A stretch of DNA of 64,000 nt, taken from positions 82,266 through 146,265 of the forward strand of contig QANU01063385.1 in assembly GCA_003254905.1 (NCBI GenBank), read 5' to 3'. Positions 1 through 15,046 of the stretch are shown piece by piece. The DNA is from Nissolia schottii (Eukaryota > Streptophyta > Magnoliopsida > Fabales > Fabaceae). The notes under the pieces were generated by a model. That model worked only from the letters and a program-made list of their open reading frames with translations. It made no database searches and had not been told where the DNA came from. The translations under genes were made by a program, and so were the position numbers. How positions within the stretch are numbered: the first letter of the stretch is position 1; every line of letters begins with the position of its first letter.

Positions 1-584
1 CGGGATCCACCCGACGCAGCTGTGCTCTTCAACTCATTCAGCAACGTCCTAACCGCTTCATTGAACTGATTCAAGTCCGTTGCGTTCTTCTCGTTGTGTG
101 CATAGTAAGCGGGCCCGGTTTCCATGAGGCCAAATATGGAGCGGCCCGAGTAGCGCAGCATGCATTTCTCATCGTTGTACCAACCAATCGGCTCCTTCTG
201 GTTCGGACAGAGCTCTGTCAGGTTCGCTCTGGCTTGGTTGAGGCAGCCGCGGCAGTCATCTGGGTTGACGTCTCCTCTGCACAGCCCCATGGCGTTGACT
301 CTGTCAGGGCCTTGGCCGTACGAGGAATTGTAGAAACCGTACTCGATGTTGGAAGTGGTGAGGGCGGACAAGAGGGTGTTGAGGTTGGTGGCATAGGTGC
401 TGTGGGTAGAGTAGTTGCCTCTGTTGTTGTAATCGCAGAAGTAGTGGAACTGTTGTGACGTGACGTTGCTGCTGCTGGCTTGAGAATGAGATAGTACTAT
501 GAAATTGGCTATGACGAGGAGGAGATAACAGCAATGAAAGGAAGATAGCCTTGATGAATTAACGGCATTCATTGTGGTTGTCAT
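1..584 (-). CDS. CRK gene A, partial exon 1 (signal peptide and DUF26)
   Basis: This is the 5' part of a cysteine-rich receptor-like kinase (or a kinase-less relative) that continues past the left edge. The frame is open from a Met codon at 582-584 to position 1. A second in-frame Met codon at 570-572 starts the more usual CRK leader, so either could be the start. A hydrophobic signal peptide (YLLLVIANFIVLSHSQA) is followed by the first DUF26 domain, with its C-x8-C-x2-C signature CRGDVNPDDCRGC, the NYGFYNSS-like block as [12 protein letters not shown], and CMLRYS. The window ends at the start of the second DUF26. DUF26 ectodomains face the apoplast, and the cysteines form disulphides. The closest relative in the window is gene B. 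Whether a kinase follows cannot be seen. Confidence 0.85.
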   Translation of the reverse strand, partial: MTTTMNAVNSSRLSSFHCCYLLLVIANFIVLSHSQASSSNVTSQQFHYFCDYNNRGNYSTHSTYATNLNTLLSALTTSNIEYGFYNSSYGQGPDRVNAMGLCRGDVNPDDCRGCLNQARANLTELCPNQKEPIGWYNDEKCMLRYSGRSIFGLMETGPAYYAHNEKNATDLNQFNEAVRTLLNELKSTAASGGS

Positions 585-878
585 CAGAAAGATCCAAGTT
601 TTTTGGACATGAATGAAAGAGTAAAGATGTACTAGAGATTAGTTTACTAGAATTTCTGCAGATGCTGCTACTTTATGATCAATATTGCCATGGCTAAGAC
701 AATCACAACCCTCCATTGTGTATCGCATGCCATAAGAATGTATTTGAAATACGCGTTAACAAAATGTATTGGTGGAAAACTTAACTACTTCGTTAACCAT
801 ATATGGGAACAGGTCAAGAGAAAGGAAGGAGGCGGGATAAACAAACCTACTGGTGGAAGCAAGGTTCTTCCCGCTACC
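585..878. other. Upstream region of gene A, no gene
   Basis: Putative promoter and 5' flank of gene A. No conserved coding sequence was recognised. A short open frame at 675-881 resembles nothing and lacks gene-like composition. The hAT element at 879-1682 lies immediately upstream. Confidence 0.4.
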
Positions 879-1682
879 TAGGGGTGTTCATAACCCAGTC
901 CGACCCGCTAACCCGGACCGGCTCGAAGCAATAGGGCCAAATCGAGCCCAATTAAAATCGGGCCATTGGACCCGATCCCATTTTTATTCATACAAGGTTC
1001 GGTTTTAGCCTTAGGTCACCCGGTCCGGCCCGACGGCCGGTATGCTATATTATTATGCATTTTTAATTTTTTTCCTTCCCATCCTATTATGATAAATCAC
1101 AAAAATGAAAGGAATTGGATTCTTGCAATCCCATCCCATTATACATTCTAAAGTGATTTTAATTAATATCATTTAAATAATATTCATTTTATCATAATAA
1201 CTTCTAAAATGAAAGGTGCTAAACATAAGTCATGTTAGCATACTCACTTTTAATCAAATCAATTTTAACAAAATCAAGAGCACTTCGCAAATTCTAATTC
1301 AAAACACAAACTACATATACATAAGGAATGTCGTAAAGGCATACACCGTTTCACTATTTGCAATGTGTGTGTATACTTCGGATGACTTCAAGTAAATGCT
1401 CCATCTTAATAGTTTTTTCTAAACGAAAGTCCATTCTAGCCTTTATGCTCACTTTGTTAGTGCCAGCTATTAATGCAATAATAGGAATGCGAACACCATA
1501 GCGCTCCACCATCTTCCTTATCCGTTTGGCCTGCTTTGGCCGGTCCAAACCCGGGTTTTAACTCAGCCCGAAGATGATCGGGCCTATTGGGTTTATGGTC
1601 AGGTCCGGGTCCTCAAAATTGACTCGGTCTAAATATAAGGTCAGGTTCGAGTATAGGCCAACCCGGTCCATGAACACCCCTA
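879..1682. mobile_element. Non-autonomous hAT element with perfect 8-bp target duplication
   Basis: The 804-bp element starts taggggtgttca and ends tgaacaccccta, a perfect 12-bp terminal inverted repeat. It is flanked by the identical 8-mer ccgctacc at 871-878 and 1683-1690. An 8-bp duplication and a TAGGG-type end are the hAT hallmarks. Both subterminal regions are rich in short CCCG/CGGG motifs (acccgg, ggcccga), typical of transposase-binding repeats in plant hAT elements. The AT-rich interior has no transposase; open frames at 966-1151 and 1354-1548 are not recognisable. It depends on a transposase supplied elsewhere. Confidence 0.93.
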
Positions 1683-1690
1683 CCGCTACC

Positions 1691-2954
1691 CATGGTCCCA
1701 TCGACATCGAGCCGCTATCATCGGTTTCTTAGCATTTTTTATAATTAGATTTTTTTATAAATAGGACTCTTAGCATTAGAATAAATTGGATTGGATTTGC
1801 TTGATAAGTATCTTATACATCTTCTCATCATCCCGACACTAACGGATATACTAGAGAATATCAAGTATTCCATTTTCACATTTTCTTTTTATTTTGTGTA
1901 AATTCCCAACCTCTTCTATTTCTCTTCTCACCCTTCTCATTTCGTTCTTGTTTTACTTGTGCAATTTACTTTCAGATTAGTTCTTCTTTTACTTCTTCCT
2001 TTTATTTTCAGCTTTGATACTTGTACTTCTACATTGTAATATTATTAAAATTGTTCATTTTAATTATCTCTTATACACACATTTAAAAAATTCAGGGAAT
2101 TTATAAGAGAAATTATTTATGTTCCATCAATAAAGATTGAAAAACAAAACTGTCATTTTGGTCGTCCCATGGATAAAAAGTCAGATAAAACAATAGGGTA
2201 TATAAATATAATTGGAAATTTAGATTGTGAATGCGTTGATTAACATGCACCACCAATCATAATCAGGACCAAATTTAAAATTGGAATAATCTACAAGTCT
2301 ATAGAAATATAATACGAAACTTACAGTAACATGAATTTTCTTCAAATTTAGGGATTAATAATTGGGAAAAATGGAAAAAAGGATATTATCGTCTACTTAT
2401 AAAAACGGTGAGGTCTTTCTTTTTAATTAATTATGTATTAGGTTTTTTTTAATAATTTTAATACAGACGGTGCTTAGTATCAATTTTTCCTAAATATAAT
2501 ACGAAACTTGCATGCATATATTGTGAATAAATTGATGACTATGCCCCTCCAATCGTAATCAAGAAAAATTCTAAATTTGGAGTAAGCTACGAAACATACA
2601 GTTTGAATGAATTGATTAATAAGTTCGACCAAGGAAAAAGATAGATAGTAATAAAATAATTGTTGGAGTGGGTGACAGTGCATCTCCCTCTACCTAATTG
2701 TAACTCGATAGTTTTAATTATTAATAAACCGTGAATAATGCGATATAAATTCTAAAAGCGTACCATCACTACATAATCAGTTTCTGGGTGCAGTAGATCC
2801 AATCACTCAGCTGATTACAATAGAAACTCAAAATCTGAAAACATAAGGGCAGGTAACTCTACCACCCATATACTTGTTGAAAATTCAACACACTGAAACA
2901 GTTGCAGTTGCACTGCAGCTATGCTTATTAGAAAACATACAACTAATTTCATTC
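1691..2954. other. AT-rich spacer downstream of gene B, no kinase exons
   Basis: This is where the kinase exons of gene B would lie if it were a normal CRK. I looked on the minus strand for the conserved blocks (GxGxFGxVYKG, VAVKRL, HRDLK, DFG, GYMAPEY, LLCVQE) and saw none. The sequence is AT-rich with homopolymer runs and no convincing open frame. The 204-bp open frame at 2480-2683 has no recognisable content. Confidence 0.6.
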
Positions 2955-3966
2955 TTAAATAGAGACAAACAAAATTGAGCACAACAACAATGCCGCCACC
3001 GATGGGACCGTAACTGTAGCGATAGCAGCGTTTTTCATCACTGCACGAATCAGAATTAATAATCCCAGTTAAATACCTTCAGATTTAATTAAGGTACATT
3101 CAAAATTTAATGTACGTATATATCAATTGATAACTACCTTGCGGTGGTGGCAATGGAAGCAGAGATGGTGGTAGTGCAGGCGAGGGTGCCTCAGCTGGAG
3201 AAGGAGGCTGATAGAAGAAGGACGAGATTTCGTATCTAAGATAACAGCTCGGCCTGACGATCCTAGCACCAATTCTGTTATTACAACAACCCGGGAGCAC
3301 TTTGATGGACTCAGCAAGGCAGTTATCACAGTCGGGCGCAGACAAATCAGGCGTGCACTGGACGAGACCGTATACCCTTTGGTTATCGGGGCCGGGCCCA
3401 CTCTCCGCACCGTATTTAAGCCGCGAGTCGCCCGACGCAGCTTTCCCTCTCAGGCTATCCAACAAACTCTTCACCGCTGCATTGAACTGATCCGCGTCCG
3501 TCGCATTGATTAAGTTCCAAGCGTAATAAGCAGGCCCTATCTCGTTGTGGCCAAATATGAAGCGGTCGGAGTATCGCAGCATGCATATCTCGTCGTGGTT
3601 CCAACCAACCGCCTCCTTCCGGTTCGGGCAGAGCTCTGTGAGGTTGCCTCTGGCTTGGTTCAGGCAACGGCGGCACTCGTCTGGCTTGACGTCTCCCCTG
3701 CATAGTCCGATTGCGTTGACTTTGTCCGCGTTTTGACCGTACGAGGAATTGTAGAAGCCGTAGTCGATGTCTGTGTTGGATGTGAGGGTGGACAGGAGGC
3801 TGTTGAGGTTTGTGGCGTAGGTGCTGTTGGCTGTGTAGTTTCCTCTGTCGTTATTGTGATCGCAGAAGTGATGGAACTGTTGTGAAGTCGCTTTGGATAC
3901 GAAAGTGATCATGATTGTGATGAGGCAACCAACGAAGGACAGCGGCCTTAAAGAAAGAGCACCCAT
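2955..3966 (-). CDS. Kinase-less CRK-like protein (gene B): two DUF26 domains plus membrane anchor
   Basis: Two exons on the minus strand: 3966-3138 and 3040-2955, with donor AAG|GTAGTT and acceptor TTCGTGCAG|TG. They splice to 915 nt, encoding 304 aa. Residues 1 to about 28 are a signal peptide ending in KATSQQ. DUF26-1 carries CRGDVKPDECRRC and DUF26-2 carries CTPDLSAPDCDNC. A proline-rich stalk (PPSPAEAPSPALPP) precedes a C-terminal hydrophobic helix (AAIATVTVPSVAALLLCSIL), and a stop comes three codons later. This layout matches DUF26 proteins without a kinase: plasmodesmata-located proteins, or CRKs that lost their kinase. Here the TM exon aligns with the CRK TM exon but stops where CRKs continue into a basic YLRxRK stretch, so I infer derivation from a CRK by truncation. 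It may be an apoplast-facing, membrane-tethered decoy. A frame shift just before the stop cannot be excluded as the cause. Confidence 0.75.
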
Positions 3967-4783
3967 TAATTAATTGTTGTTATTCTTGTCCTTCGGATAT
4001 CAAGATACAATGTGGTTGAAATAATGTGCAGTTGCTGGCTTTAATAAACAAACTTTTATTTACTTGCCTACGGTCTTTGAAATGAAACTGTTTTTCTTTG
4101 GAGTAGAAACCGAATTTGTTTTACTGTTCAATTCGTCTGAATGGCCCGCTACGGCAACGGTATTGGTGACTAGGGGTGAACACGGGTCGTACCCAACCCG
4201 CCGACCCGCCAAATCCGTTCACTGAGACGGGTCGAGTCTCGGATTCAAATTCTTGAATCCGACCCGACCCGCCTACCCGCCTACCCGCCACATATATTAT
4301 TATTATTATTATTATTTACCTACTCCTTTCCTCTTCCTTTCCTATCTTATTTCTATTTAATTCACTTCACTTCACGCACAGCACACTGCCACGCCCCCCT
4401 CACAGCCTTCCCTTCCCGTCCACCTCCTCACCTTCCTCGCCGCCGTCCGCCTCCTCCCCTTCCTCGCCGCCGTCCGCGACCCATCCTCTCCCTCTTCCTC
4501 CTCCTCGATTTCCTTCTGATCTCCTCTCATCCTCATCTCTCGCACAGCACACTCACAGCCTTCCCTTCCCATTCGTCTTCCACCTTCCTCGCCGCCGTCC
4601 GGCTCCTCACCTTCCTCGCCTCTCTCCGCGACCCATCCTCTCCCTCTTCTTCCTCCTCGGGTTCCTTCTCTCCTCTCATCTTCATCTCTCAGATCCCATT
4701 TCCCCCAAATCAACAAAACCTAAATCTCTAATCTCTGCCGCCATCGCCGTTCGTCCTCGCCCCCGTCCCCTCCGCGCCTTCGC

Positions 4784-4891
4784 NNNNNNNNNNNNNNNNN
4801 NNNNNNNNNNNNNNNNNNNNNNNNNNNNNNNNNNNNNNNNNNNNNNNNNNNNNNNNNNNNNNNNNNNNNNNNNNNNNNNNNNNNNNNNNNN
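4784..4891. other. Assembly gap (108 N)
   Basis: A run of N inside the hAT element, directly followed by a (TG)n(GA)n dinucleotide tract at 4892-4921. The microsatellite probably broke the assembly. Confidence 0.99.

Positions 4892-4921
<30 letters not shown>
4892..4921. repeat. (TG)n(GA)n microsatellite
   Basis: Alternating tg repeats pass directly into ga repeats next to the assembly gap, inside the hAT element. The true length is unknown because the gap cuts it. Confidence 0.9.
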
Positions 4922-4922
<1 letters not shown>

Positions 4923-5197
4923 CTCTGTGTGTGTGGGCTGTGTGTGGGCCTGTGTTTGTGGGGGCAGGCTGTGGGGTTGGGCTGTGTTGTTGTGGTTTTT
5001 TTTTTTAAAAAAAAAGAGGGCGGGTCACCCGCCGACCCGCCAAAACCTACCCGACCCAGGCGGGTGGCGGGTCTGGCGGGTACCCATAAAAAAATTGCAT
5101 TTTTTACCCGACCCGACCCGCCCGCCGGACGTCGGGTCGGGTCTGTGACACGGGCGGGTCCTACCCGACCCGACCCGTGTGCACCCCTACTGGTGAC

Positions 5198-6321
5198 CAA
5201 TGGTAGCTTAGGAAGACCGAGTCTTCTTTTTTCAAAAATAAAGGAGGATAGTTGACTCCTATGAACATATACTTGTTGACTCAGACTAGGGCCCTCAAAT
5301 GGCCAAACCCAACCCGTTTAAGTCTGACTCTACTAACTCGTGAGTTAGGTCTTATTGAGCTTTTATTATTCGTGAGCAAGTTTTTATAAGTTTTGGTCTG
5401 TCTATTTATTTAAGTAAACGAGTTAGTCTGTGTGTTTTGTTTATGTTAATACTAAAAGGACTAATTTGACCCACGGGCTAAACAGGCTAGACCTAAATGG
5501 GTTTTTGCTATTCGTGGGCCAAATTTTATACATTTGGTCAATCTATTTAATAGGATAAACGGGCCGGACTCACAGGCCGGACTCATTTTGACATTCTAGC
5601 AAAACCAATTATTCTTAATTCCACTAGCTTATTATTGATAGAGATGGACTTATATATAATACATACTGAAGTATGATGCATGTCAGTACACAATTTAATT
5701 ACAAAGTATATTAATTCAAAAAAAAAGACTTAAAAATGAATCACAATCATATCATTGAATTAAAAAATTAAAATTATTAAATCAGTTTGATTACTTTTTT
5801 TAATAATTTATTGCAATTAGAAATGACAATGAGGTAGAGTGTGAGCAAGGGATGATCCCCTACACGTAGATACAAATACATATCATCCTTGTTTAGATAC
5901 TTATTTCTTATTATTATTCAGATAAATAGGTGTTTACGAATATATCTAATACATCATTAAAAAAAATTAATATAAAAAAATGAAATCAAACTCTAATCAA
6001 ACTTTCTAAAAATTTGTTGAAACTCATGCCAATAGGACAATTTACTTCAATCCAACAACTTTAAACATTTGAAAAAACTTCATGCATAGCTTCATTTGTT
6101 AGTTCTAGGAGACTCTCATGGGGCTCAATTTATTAGGGAGTTACTTGTACTTTTATTTCTACTGCACCAATTGTTAGGACATTTCAAATTGTTAGTTAAT
6201 GATGGGTAGTAGTAGGGACTTTTTCAATTGTTAGTTAATGATGAGCTTCACCCACTTATTATCAGCTAACCTAAATACATGAAACTTTTCACATTTCAAA
6301 CAATGTTGATTTTATGCAACC
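5198..6321. other. Gene-free AT-rich region with a degenerate hAT remnant (about 5287-5598)
   Basis: The stretch 5287-5598 starts tagggccctcaaatgg and ends ctcattttgacattcta, with GGCC/ACCCG-type subterminal motifs like the hAT elements in this window. The flanking octamers (actcagac and gcaaaacc) do not match, so it is a decayed copy or one with lost ends. From 5600 to 6321 I see only AT-rich sequence without a gene. Confidence 0.45.
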
Positions 6322-6322
6322 C

Positions 6323-6373
<51 letters not shown>
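6322..6373. repeat. (AAT)n trinucleotide microsatellite
   Basis: About 17 uninterrupted copies of the trinucleotide aat/taa. Confidence 0.97.
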
Positions 6374-6374
<1 letters not shown>

Positions 6375-6773
6375 GTTACACAATATTTTGGCAACTAGGT
6401 TACTCTGGACAAATTACTAATTTATGCATATCCGCAAAATAATAATTCTAACATTCTCCCACTTGGACAACATAAATTACATTATAAATTAAACATTAAT
6501 GCAGATCAACTCACAATATGTGGCCACAATAAAATGCCAAAATAGCACAACATTCTTAACCACAAAATCCAAGATGAAAAGGTGTTCCCTTGCACTCCTA
6601 GTTCTGTTAAATTTTCGGAAGTTGGGAGTCTGGTAACCTAACGGGTATGGCTTTAATACAATACTGGTACTAAACGGGGGGTTTAAATCCCATGCAGAGT
6701 CGCTAATGTCATTACAGCTTTGAAGGAGGCGCCGCAACTCCTTCTTTGTAAGCAGGGCGTCCTCATCGTCGAC

Positions 6774-7199
6774 CTATTGGGCATCCTCTTTGCCCGTCTT
6801 TTCTGTCATCTCCTTGAGTTGATTTGCCAGCAGGTTCTGTTGTGCTACAATGGAGCTCAACACATGAGTTGGAATAGTCACCTGAGTCTCACCAGCATCA
6901 CCTGTGGAAAATGACGCCAGATTGTTGAGCAAATCTATTATAGGCATCTCGTCTGCAGCCGCCCTGCTACCTTTAGTGTTGCCTACTCTGGTACTTCCTC
7001 CTCCTATAGTAAGAAATGACGGGGATTTATGTGTGTTGACCCTTATGCCCAGTGTGTGGATGGAGGTCTGTGTAGGTACATGTGCTTCCTGGGTCACTTG
7101 GTCCTGTTCATGCCCACGATCATGACCTTCATCATGAGGGAAATCTTCCAGGTCGAAGGTCAATGTTCTTGGTGTCACCAGCTCTGCTATGCTAGCCAT
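6774..7199 (-). pseudogene. Putative gag-like 5' fragment of an LTR retrotransposon
   Basis: A 141-codon open frame on the minus strand begins MASIAELVTPRTL. It is rich in Asp, Glu, His and Gln and ends in a coiled region (VAQQNLLANQLKEMTEKTGK). I do not recognise a named domain. The main support is upstream layout: a TATA box at 7395-7402, a putative LTR 3' end in CA at 7244-7245, directly followed by a primer-binding-site-like stretch (7224-7243) and this frame 25 bp later. That is the order LTR - PBS - gag. Similar coding density seems to continue beyond the stop (KKELRRLLQ in another frame near 6737), consistent with a frameshifted remnant. The rest of the element is not visible. Confidence 0.4.
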
Positions 7200-7223
7200 C
7201 TCTTGGTCACCAAAGAGTAATCA

Positions 7224-7243
7224 GAAACCAGTGGAGTTGCCAA
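7224..7243 (-). other. Putative primer binding site of an LTR retrotransposon
   Basis: On the minus strand this reads TTGGCAACTCCACTGG and onward. TGGCAACTCC is complementary to a tRNA 3' end finishing in GCCA. It lies directly after a dinucleotide CA that would end the LTR, and just upstream of the gag-like frame. I did not identify the tRNA. Confidence 0.35.
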
Positions 7244-7394
7244 TGATTTGAACTGGAATATGGATTAATCAGTTCAAAGCATACGAGAACAATGATTATG
7301 GGTTTGTAAACTTGTTTACTAATTACTCTTGTGTACAAGAGAGGGTGAAGACTAGATGACCAAGCTTTTCCTAGAGTTTTCTCAATCTGCTCCC

Positions 7395-7402
7395 TTTATA
7401 TA
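7395..7402 (-). promoter_or_regulatory. TATA box of the putative LTR
   Basis: TATATAAA on the minus strand, followed by GGGAGC. It sits about 150 bp before the proposed LTR 3' end, which suits a U3 promoter with R-U5 downstream. Confidence 0.35.
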
Positions 7403-7428
7403 AGTTCTTCTTTCTTTTAACAGACTCG

Positions 7429-7776
7429 CTAGCTATTTTTTCCTTCACTTCGTTTGTCATGCCAACCTTGTCCTATCAACCCACTGCTGCGTGGCTGAAA
7501 CACCCCTAGGACTACTGGGTAAAGTCCCTTTTGCATTTTCTTATAACATACAATAGCTCGCCCATAGGCCCATTTTGGTGAAAATGAAGGAGAGGAGTTT
7601 TTCCTGCCTTTCTGCTCCCCTGGAGATGTGCAACAAGAGCTGCAAATGGTCAAGTAATCATCCTTAGGTGGCGCACAGATCCCCTTGTGTGGCCAAAAGG
7701 GAGTAATATTTGTCTTATCTTCCCCTTTCTCTTGGAAGTCATGGTCAACACCTAGCTGCTCAGTCCTAAAGTTGTG
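7429..7776. other. Unassigned sequence upstream of the putative LTR promoter
   Basis: A minus-strand open frame of 136 codons (7429-7839) crosses this stretch, but its translation has no domain I recognise. It overlaps the start of the duplicated segment at 7777, which argues against a functional gene. It is more likely U3 of the retroelement or older repeat sequence. Confidence 0.3.
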
Positions 7777-8836
7777 CCTCAGACCTCCCTCCTCTGGTCT
7801 TTCCCTTCGTTTCCCCGTCTTCATTCCGTCAGGATCCAAAGTGGGGAGTCATCCGCTGGTACGCCCTTGTGTAGTCCACGGTGAGCCTCTCTAATGAACT
7901 CTTGACCAGACAGTGGATGATCCTTTTTTCGCAAATGGGTCTAAACCAAAGCATGAGAATGGGAGGAAATTTTAAAGTGAGACACACAAATGTGTTTAGA
8001 CTTCACATCTAGGTAATCTGAATGTAATTTTACTTGTTCACGTTGACTTGTTTAGTAAGGTAAGATTGTTGGTAATTTGAATTATTTAGGTAATCAAAAT
8101 TACCTTCAAGTTGGTAATGTGCATTATCTCTGTGGAGATGTCTATCTTGATTACCACCTAAGTAATCTTGAATAATAATAATAATAATAGATAGAAATAA
8201 TAATAATAAAATTAATAACACAATTAAATATAAAATAAAAATAATAATAAATACTAATAAGTAAGTGGTTACTTAAATATCACATGTTACTTAATTTATT
8301 CATTTTTTATAATTTTTAAAATTAAATTCATCAAATTTTGTTATCATTTTATGTTCTATATAGTCGTAGTAAACATAACATTAGTCAAATTATTGAAAGA
8401 GCCAACTTATAAGACGTTTAGAGATTTGTGAACCATTTGAGTTTACGATGCATTTCTCTACAAATATTGTATTAAAAAATATTAATTTATCACATTAGAT
8501 CATTAATCTATTAATATCTCATATTAGATCATGAAATGATAATAAAACTTAATGAATTTAATTATAAAAATTATTTAAAAAAGTGGATAAATTAAGTAGT
8601 GTATATTTACCCCATGAGATATTTGATAAACCACCTAATAAGTAATGTATATTATCTCATAGTATCTTTTATATGTCAAATAAGGTATTTTAAATTCTCA
8701 ATTACATTACACAGACATATCAAGCATAACAATATAACATCAATAACAATTTAACATGTGGTAATCTTGGAGTTAATGTACCAAACACGCCCTCAAAATA
8801 ATGAATTTATGAATCTTTACCAATATATATTTTTTC

Positions 8837-10853
8837 AAAAATGCTACATGTACACCCAATTTTATACACCCATACATACATTATTGATAATGCACAAACT
8901 TTATTCCCACGAGTGTACAAACATTACAAACTTGTAAATGATACTCTCAACTATACTTAATTAAGTGCACAAACATTACATGAGTTAAAACACAAACTTT
9001 ATGTATATAAGTACGGGGTGTATGTATGGTGTATGATTTTTGGTGTACGTGTAGCAGAACTCATATTTTTTAGTAGTTATACTACTTGTACACCCATATC
9101 TCATACACCATACATACACCCGTATTAGAATATACTGACCCCCTAAAATAACCGCTTCATCTACTCTTTCTCCCACTCTCACCAACACGCGCGTGAACCC
9201 ACGTTCCTTATCTTCATTATCTTTCTCGAAAAATTTCACTGTTCATTGCTTTCCGCTCTCTTCACCCTCTTCCTTCTCTTCGATCTCGTCGTTCTCTGCA
9301 ATCTCATACACAAGATCTGGGATTTGTTAGAGAGATGAGTGATTGAAGATGTTGCTGCTTGTTATCATCTTTTAAATAAGAAAGAAAGAAGTTAAAAAAA
9401 AACCAAAGCATAATTGAGAGGAGGAAGGAAAAGAACAAAATATGCATGACATGTGCTTGTTAATTTTAAGATTTATTTTTATTTGAGTAACAATAACAGT
9501 GATGTAAACAAAATCTGTGATCTGTGGATAATGTTTGCACATAAGCCCATTTAATGTTTGCACAATTCTACAATGCATCAAATTCTGCATTTTTATACAT
9601 TTGTGACAAACACATAAAGCTTATATTACAACATCTAACGTTTATTCATGGTAATATGTAAAAAATTGTGTCAAAATATTTATAATATTTATGCATTAAT
9701 TGTTGAAAGGTTGAGAATATGCCAAAATGCATATCCTCTTCCTCAACAAAGATAAAACCTGTGACCTATAGATAATGTTTGCACATACGTCTATTTAATG
9801 TTTGCACATATGTGTATTTAATGTTTGCACAATTCTACAATACATCAAATTCTGCATTTTTATGCATGTGACAAACACATAATGCTTATATCACACCATC
9901 TAATGTTTGGCAATATGTAAACAATTGTGTTAAAATATTTATAATATTTATGCATTAATTGTTGAAAGGTTGAAAATGTGCCAAAATGCACATCCTCTTC
10001 CCCACCAAAGACAAAACCTATGATCTGTGGATAATGTTTGCACATAAACCCATTTAATGTTTGCACAAATGCCCATTTAATGTTTGCACAATTCTACAAT
10101 ACATCAAATTTTGCATTTTTATGCATTTGTGACAAACACATAATGCTTATATCACACCATCTAACATTTATTCATGGCAATATGTAAAAAAATTGTGTCA
10201 AAATATTTATAATATTTATGCTTTAATTGTTGAAAAGTTGAGAATATGCCAAAATGCATATCCTCTTCATCAACAAAGATAAAACCTGTGACCTGTGAAT
10301 AATGTTTGCACTTACACCCATTTAATGTTTGCACTTATGCCCATTTAAAGTTTGCACATTTAATTTTCTGTCATATGTATATTAATAATGAATGAGCATT
10401 AGAACATATGAAACTTCAATACATTATAATTTCACAGAGACGTCAAAGAACAAAACTTTTCATAGAAATCAAAGAAAAAAAAATCATGAAAACTATGATG
10501 ATGATGATAAACATAATAGAAAATTGAATGACGACGATGAGATAATAATCAAAGAAAGGATGATGATAATGATAATTAAAGAATGGATAACGATAATAGG
10601 AGGATGAGAGGATGAGAGAATGACAGAGGTTGACGATGACGATAACGACGACGACAGCAAGCATAACAGAACAAGGATGAGAGGTTGAAGACAATGAGTG
10701 AAAACGATGACGATAACGAATTCGGGATTGAGGTGCGCGCGTTGTGTATAATTATACGCTATACGTATAATTATCATTAATTATGTATAAAACCGTATAA
10801 AAGAGTAGTGTACGTACGTGTGTATGGTTTGTGGGTGTACATGAAGCATTTTT
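8837..10853. mobile_element. 2.0-kb TIR insertion, Mutator-like or unclassified, absent from the paralogous spacer
   Basis: The ends aaaaatgctacatgtaca and tgtacatgaagcattttt form an inverted repeat of about 22 bp with one mismatch. The paralogous spacer at about 21755 reads straight through (atatatttttcagttagtac), so this is an insertion after duplication. The flanks (tattttttc and cattattca) allow at best a degenerate 9-bp target duplication. The first 220 bp match the small MITEs at 18129-18352 and 28581-28807. The interior holds a tandem array of about 250-bp repeats (9527-10340) and a GAT-rich stretch (10490-10700). No transposase frame is visible, so it is non-autonomous. Confidence 0.75.
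9527..10340. repeat. Tandem array of about 250-bp units inside the TIR element
   Basis: The phrase ataatgtttgcacat recurs at about 9527, 9771, 10030 and 10298, giving spacings of 244, 259 and 268 bp. Each unit also contains atttaatgtttgcacaa, a catcaaattctgcattttt-like block, gacaaacacataa and tgccaaaatgca in the same order. Copies are diverged but clear. No coding content was seen. Confidence 0.85.
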
Positions 10854-11169
10854 CATTATTCAATTAGTACAAATTTCATATTTACATCAGACTTTTTTAA
10901 AATTCACGCTACGCTAGAAACACCGGAAGATTTAGGCTTTTGGCAAATGACAGGATTTCTTTTGGCGAAGATACTCTAAACATGGGGAACCAACATTATA
11001 TGAGTTTCAATGATGAGGGAGGGGAGTTTAGGTGCCCACTCTTGTTTGCAAATTACAAACTCAAATATACTAATGACAAAACTCAACATAAAGAATTGAC
11101 ATTTATCTTCATAATCATTCTTTTTTTTCCACTCCAACGTGTTTATGAAATCAATTTTATCAGAAATAT

Positions 11170-15046
<3,877 letters not shown>

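Larger units (their letters stand above)
4171..5189. mobile_element. Non-autonomous hAT element, related to the hAT at 58.6-62.1 kb
   Basis: The element begins taggggtgaacacgggtcg and ends cgacccgtgtgcacccctA-type, giving imperfect inverted repeats of about 19 bp. It is flanked by ttggtgac (4163-4170) and ctggtgac (5190-5197), a 7-of-8 target duplication. Both ends carry dense cgacccg/gcgggt repeats. The right 190 bp match the right end of the decayed hAT transposon at 61935-62121 closely in order and content (gcgggtcac, gcgggtctggcgggtaccc, cctacccgacccg). I infer it is a deletion derivative of that family. The middle (about 4330-4783) is a CT-rich, 5'-leader-like stretch with internally repeated blocks; open frames there are low-complexity artefacts. 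An assembly gap lies inside. Confidence 0.9.

Noticed and set aside
675..881. Small plus-strand frame upstream of gene A
   Set aside because: No recognisable content, and it ends in the target site of a transposon. Position and composition fit promoter DNA.
4372..5200. Minus-strand frames rich in Glu, Gly and Arg, and frames reading through the gap
   Set aside because: Low-complexity translation of CT-rich and CCCG-repeat sequence inside a hAT element. No domain.
9527..10340. Regular repeats that could suggest a CRISPR-like array
   Set aside because: Units are about 250 bp, diverged and without short unique spacers, and the organism is a plant. It is a tandem array in a transposon.
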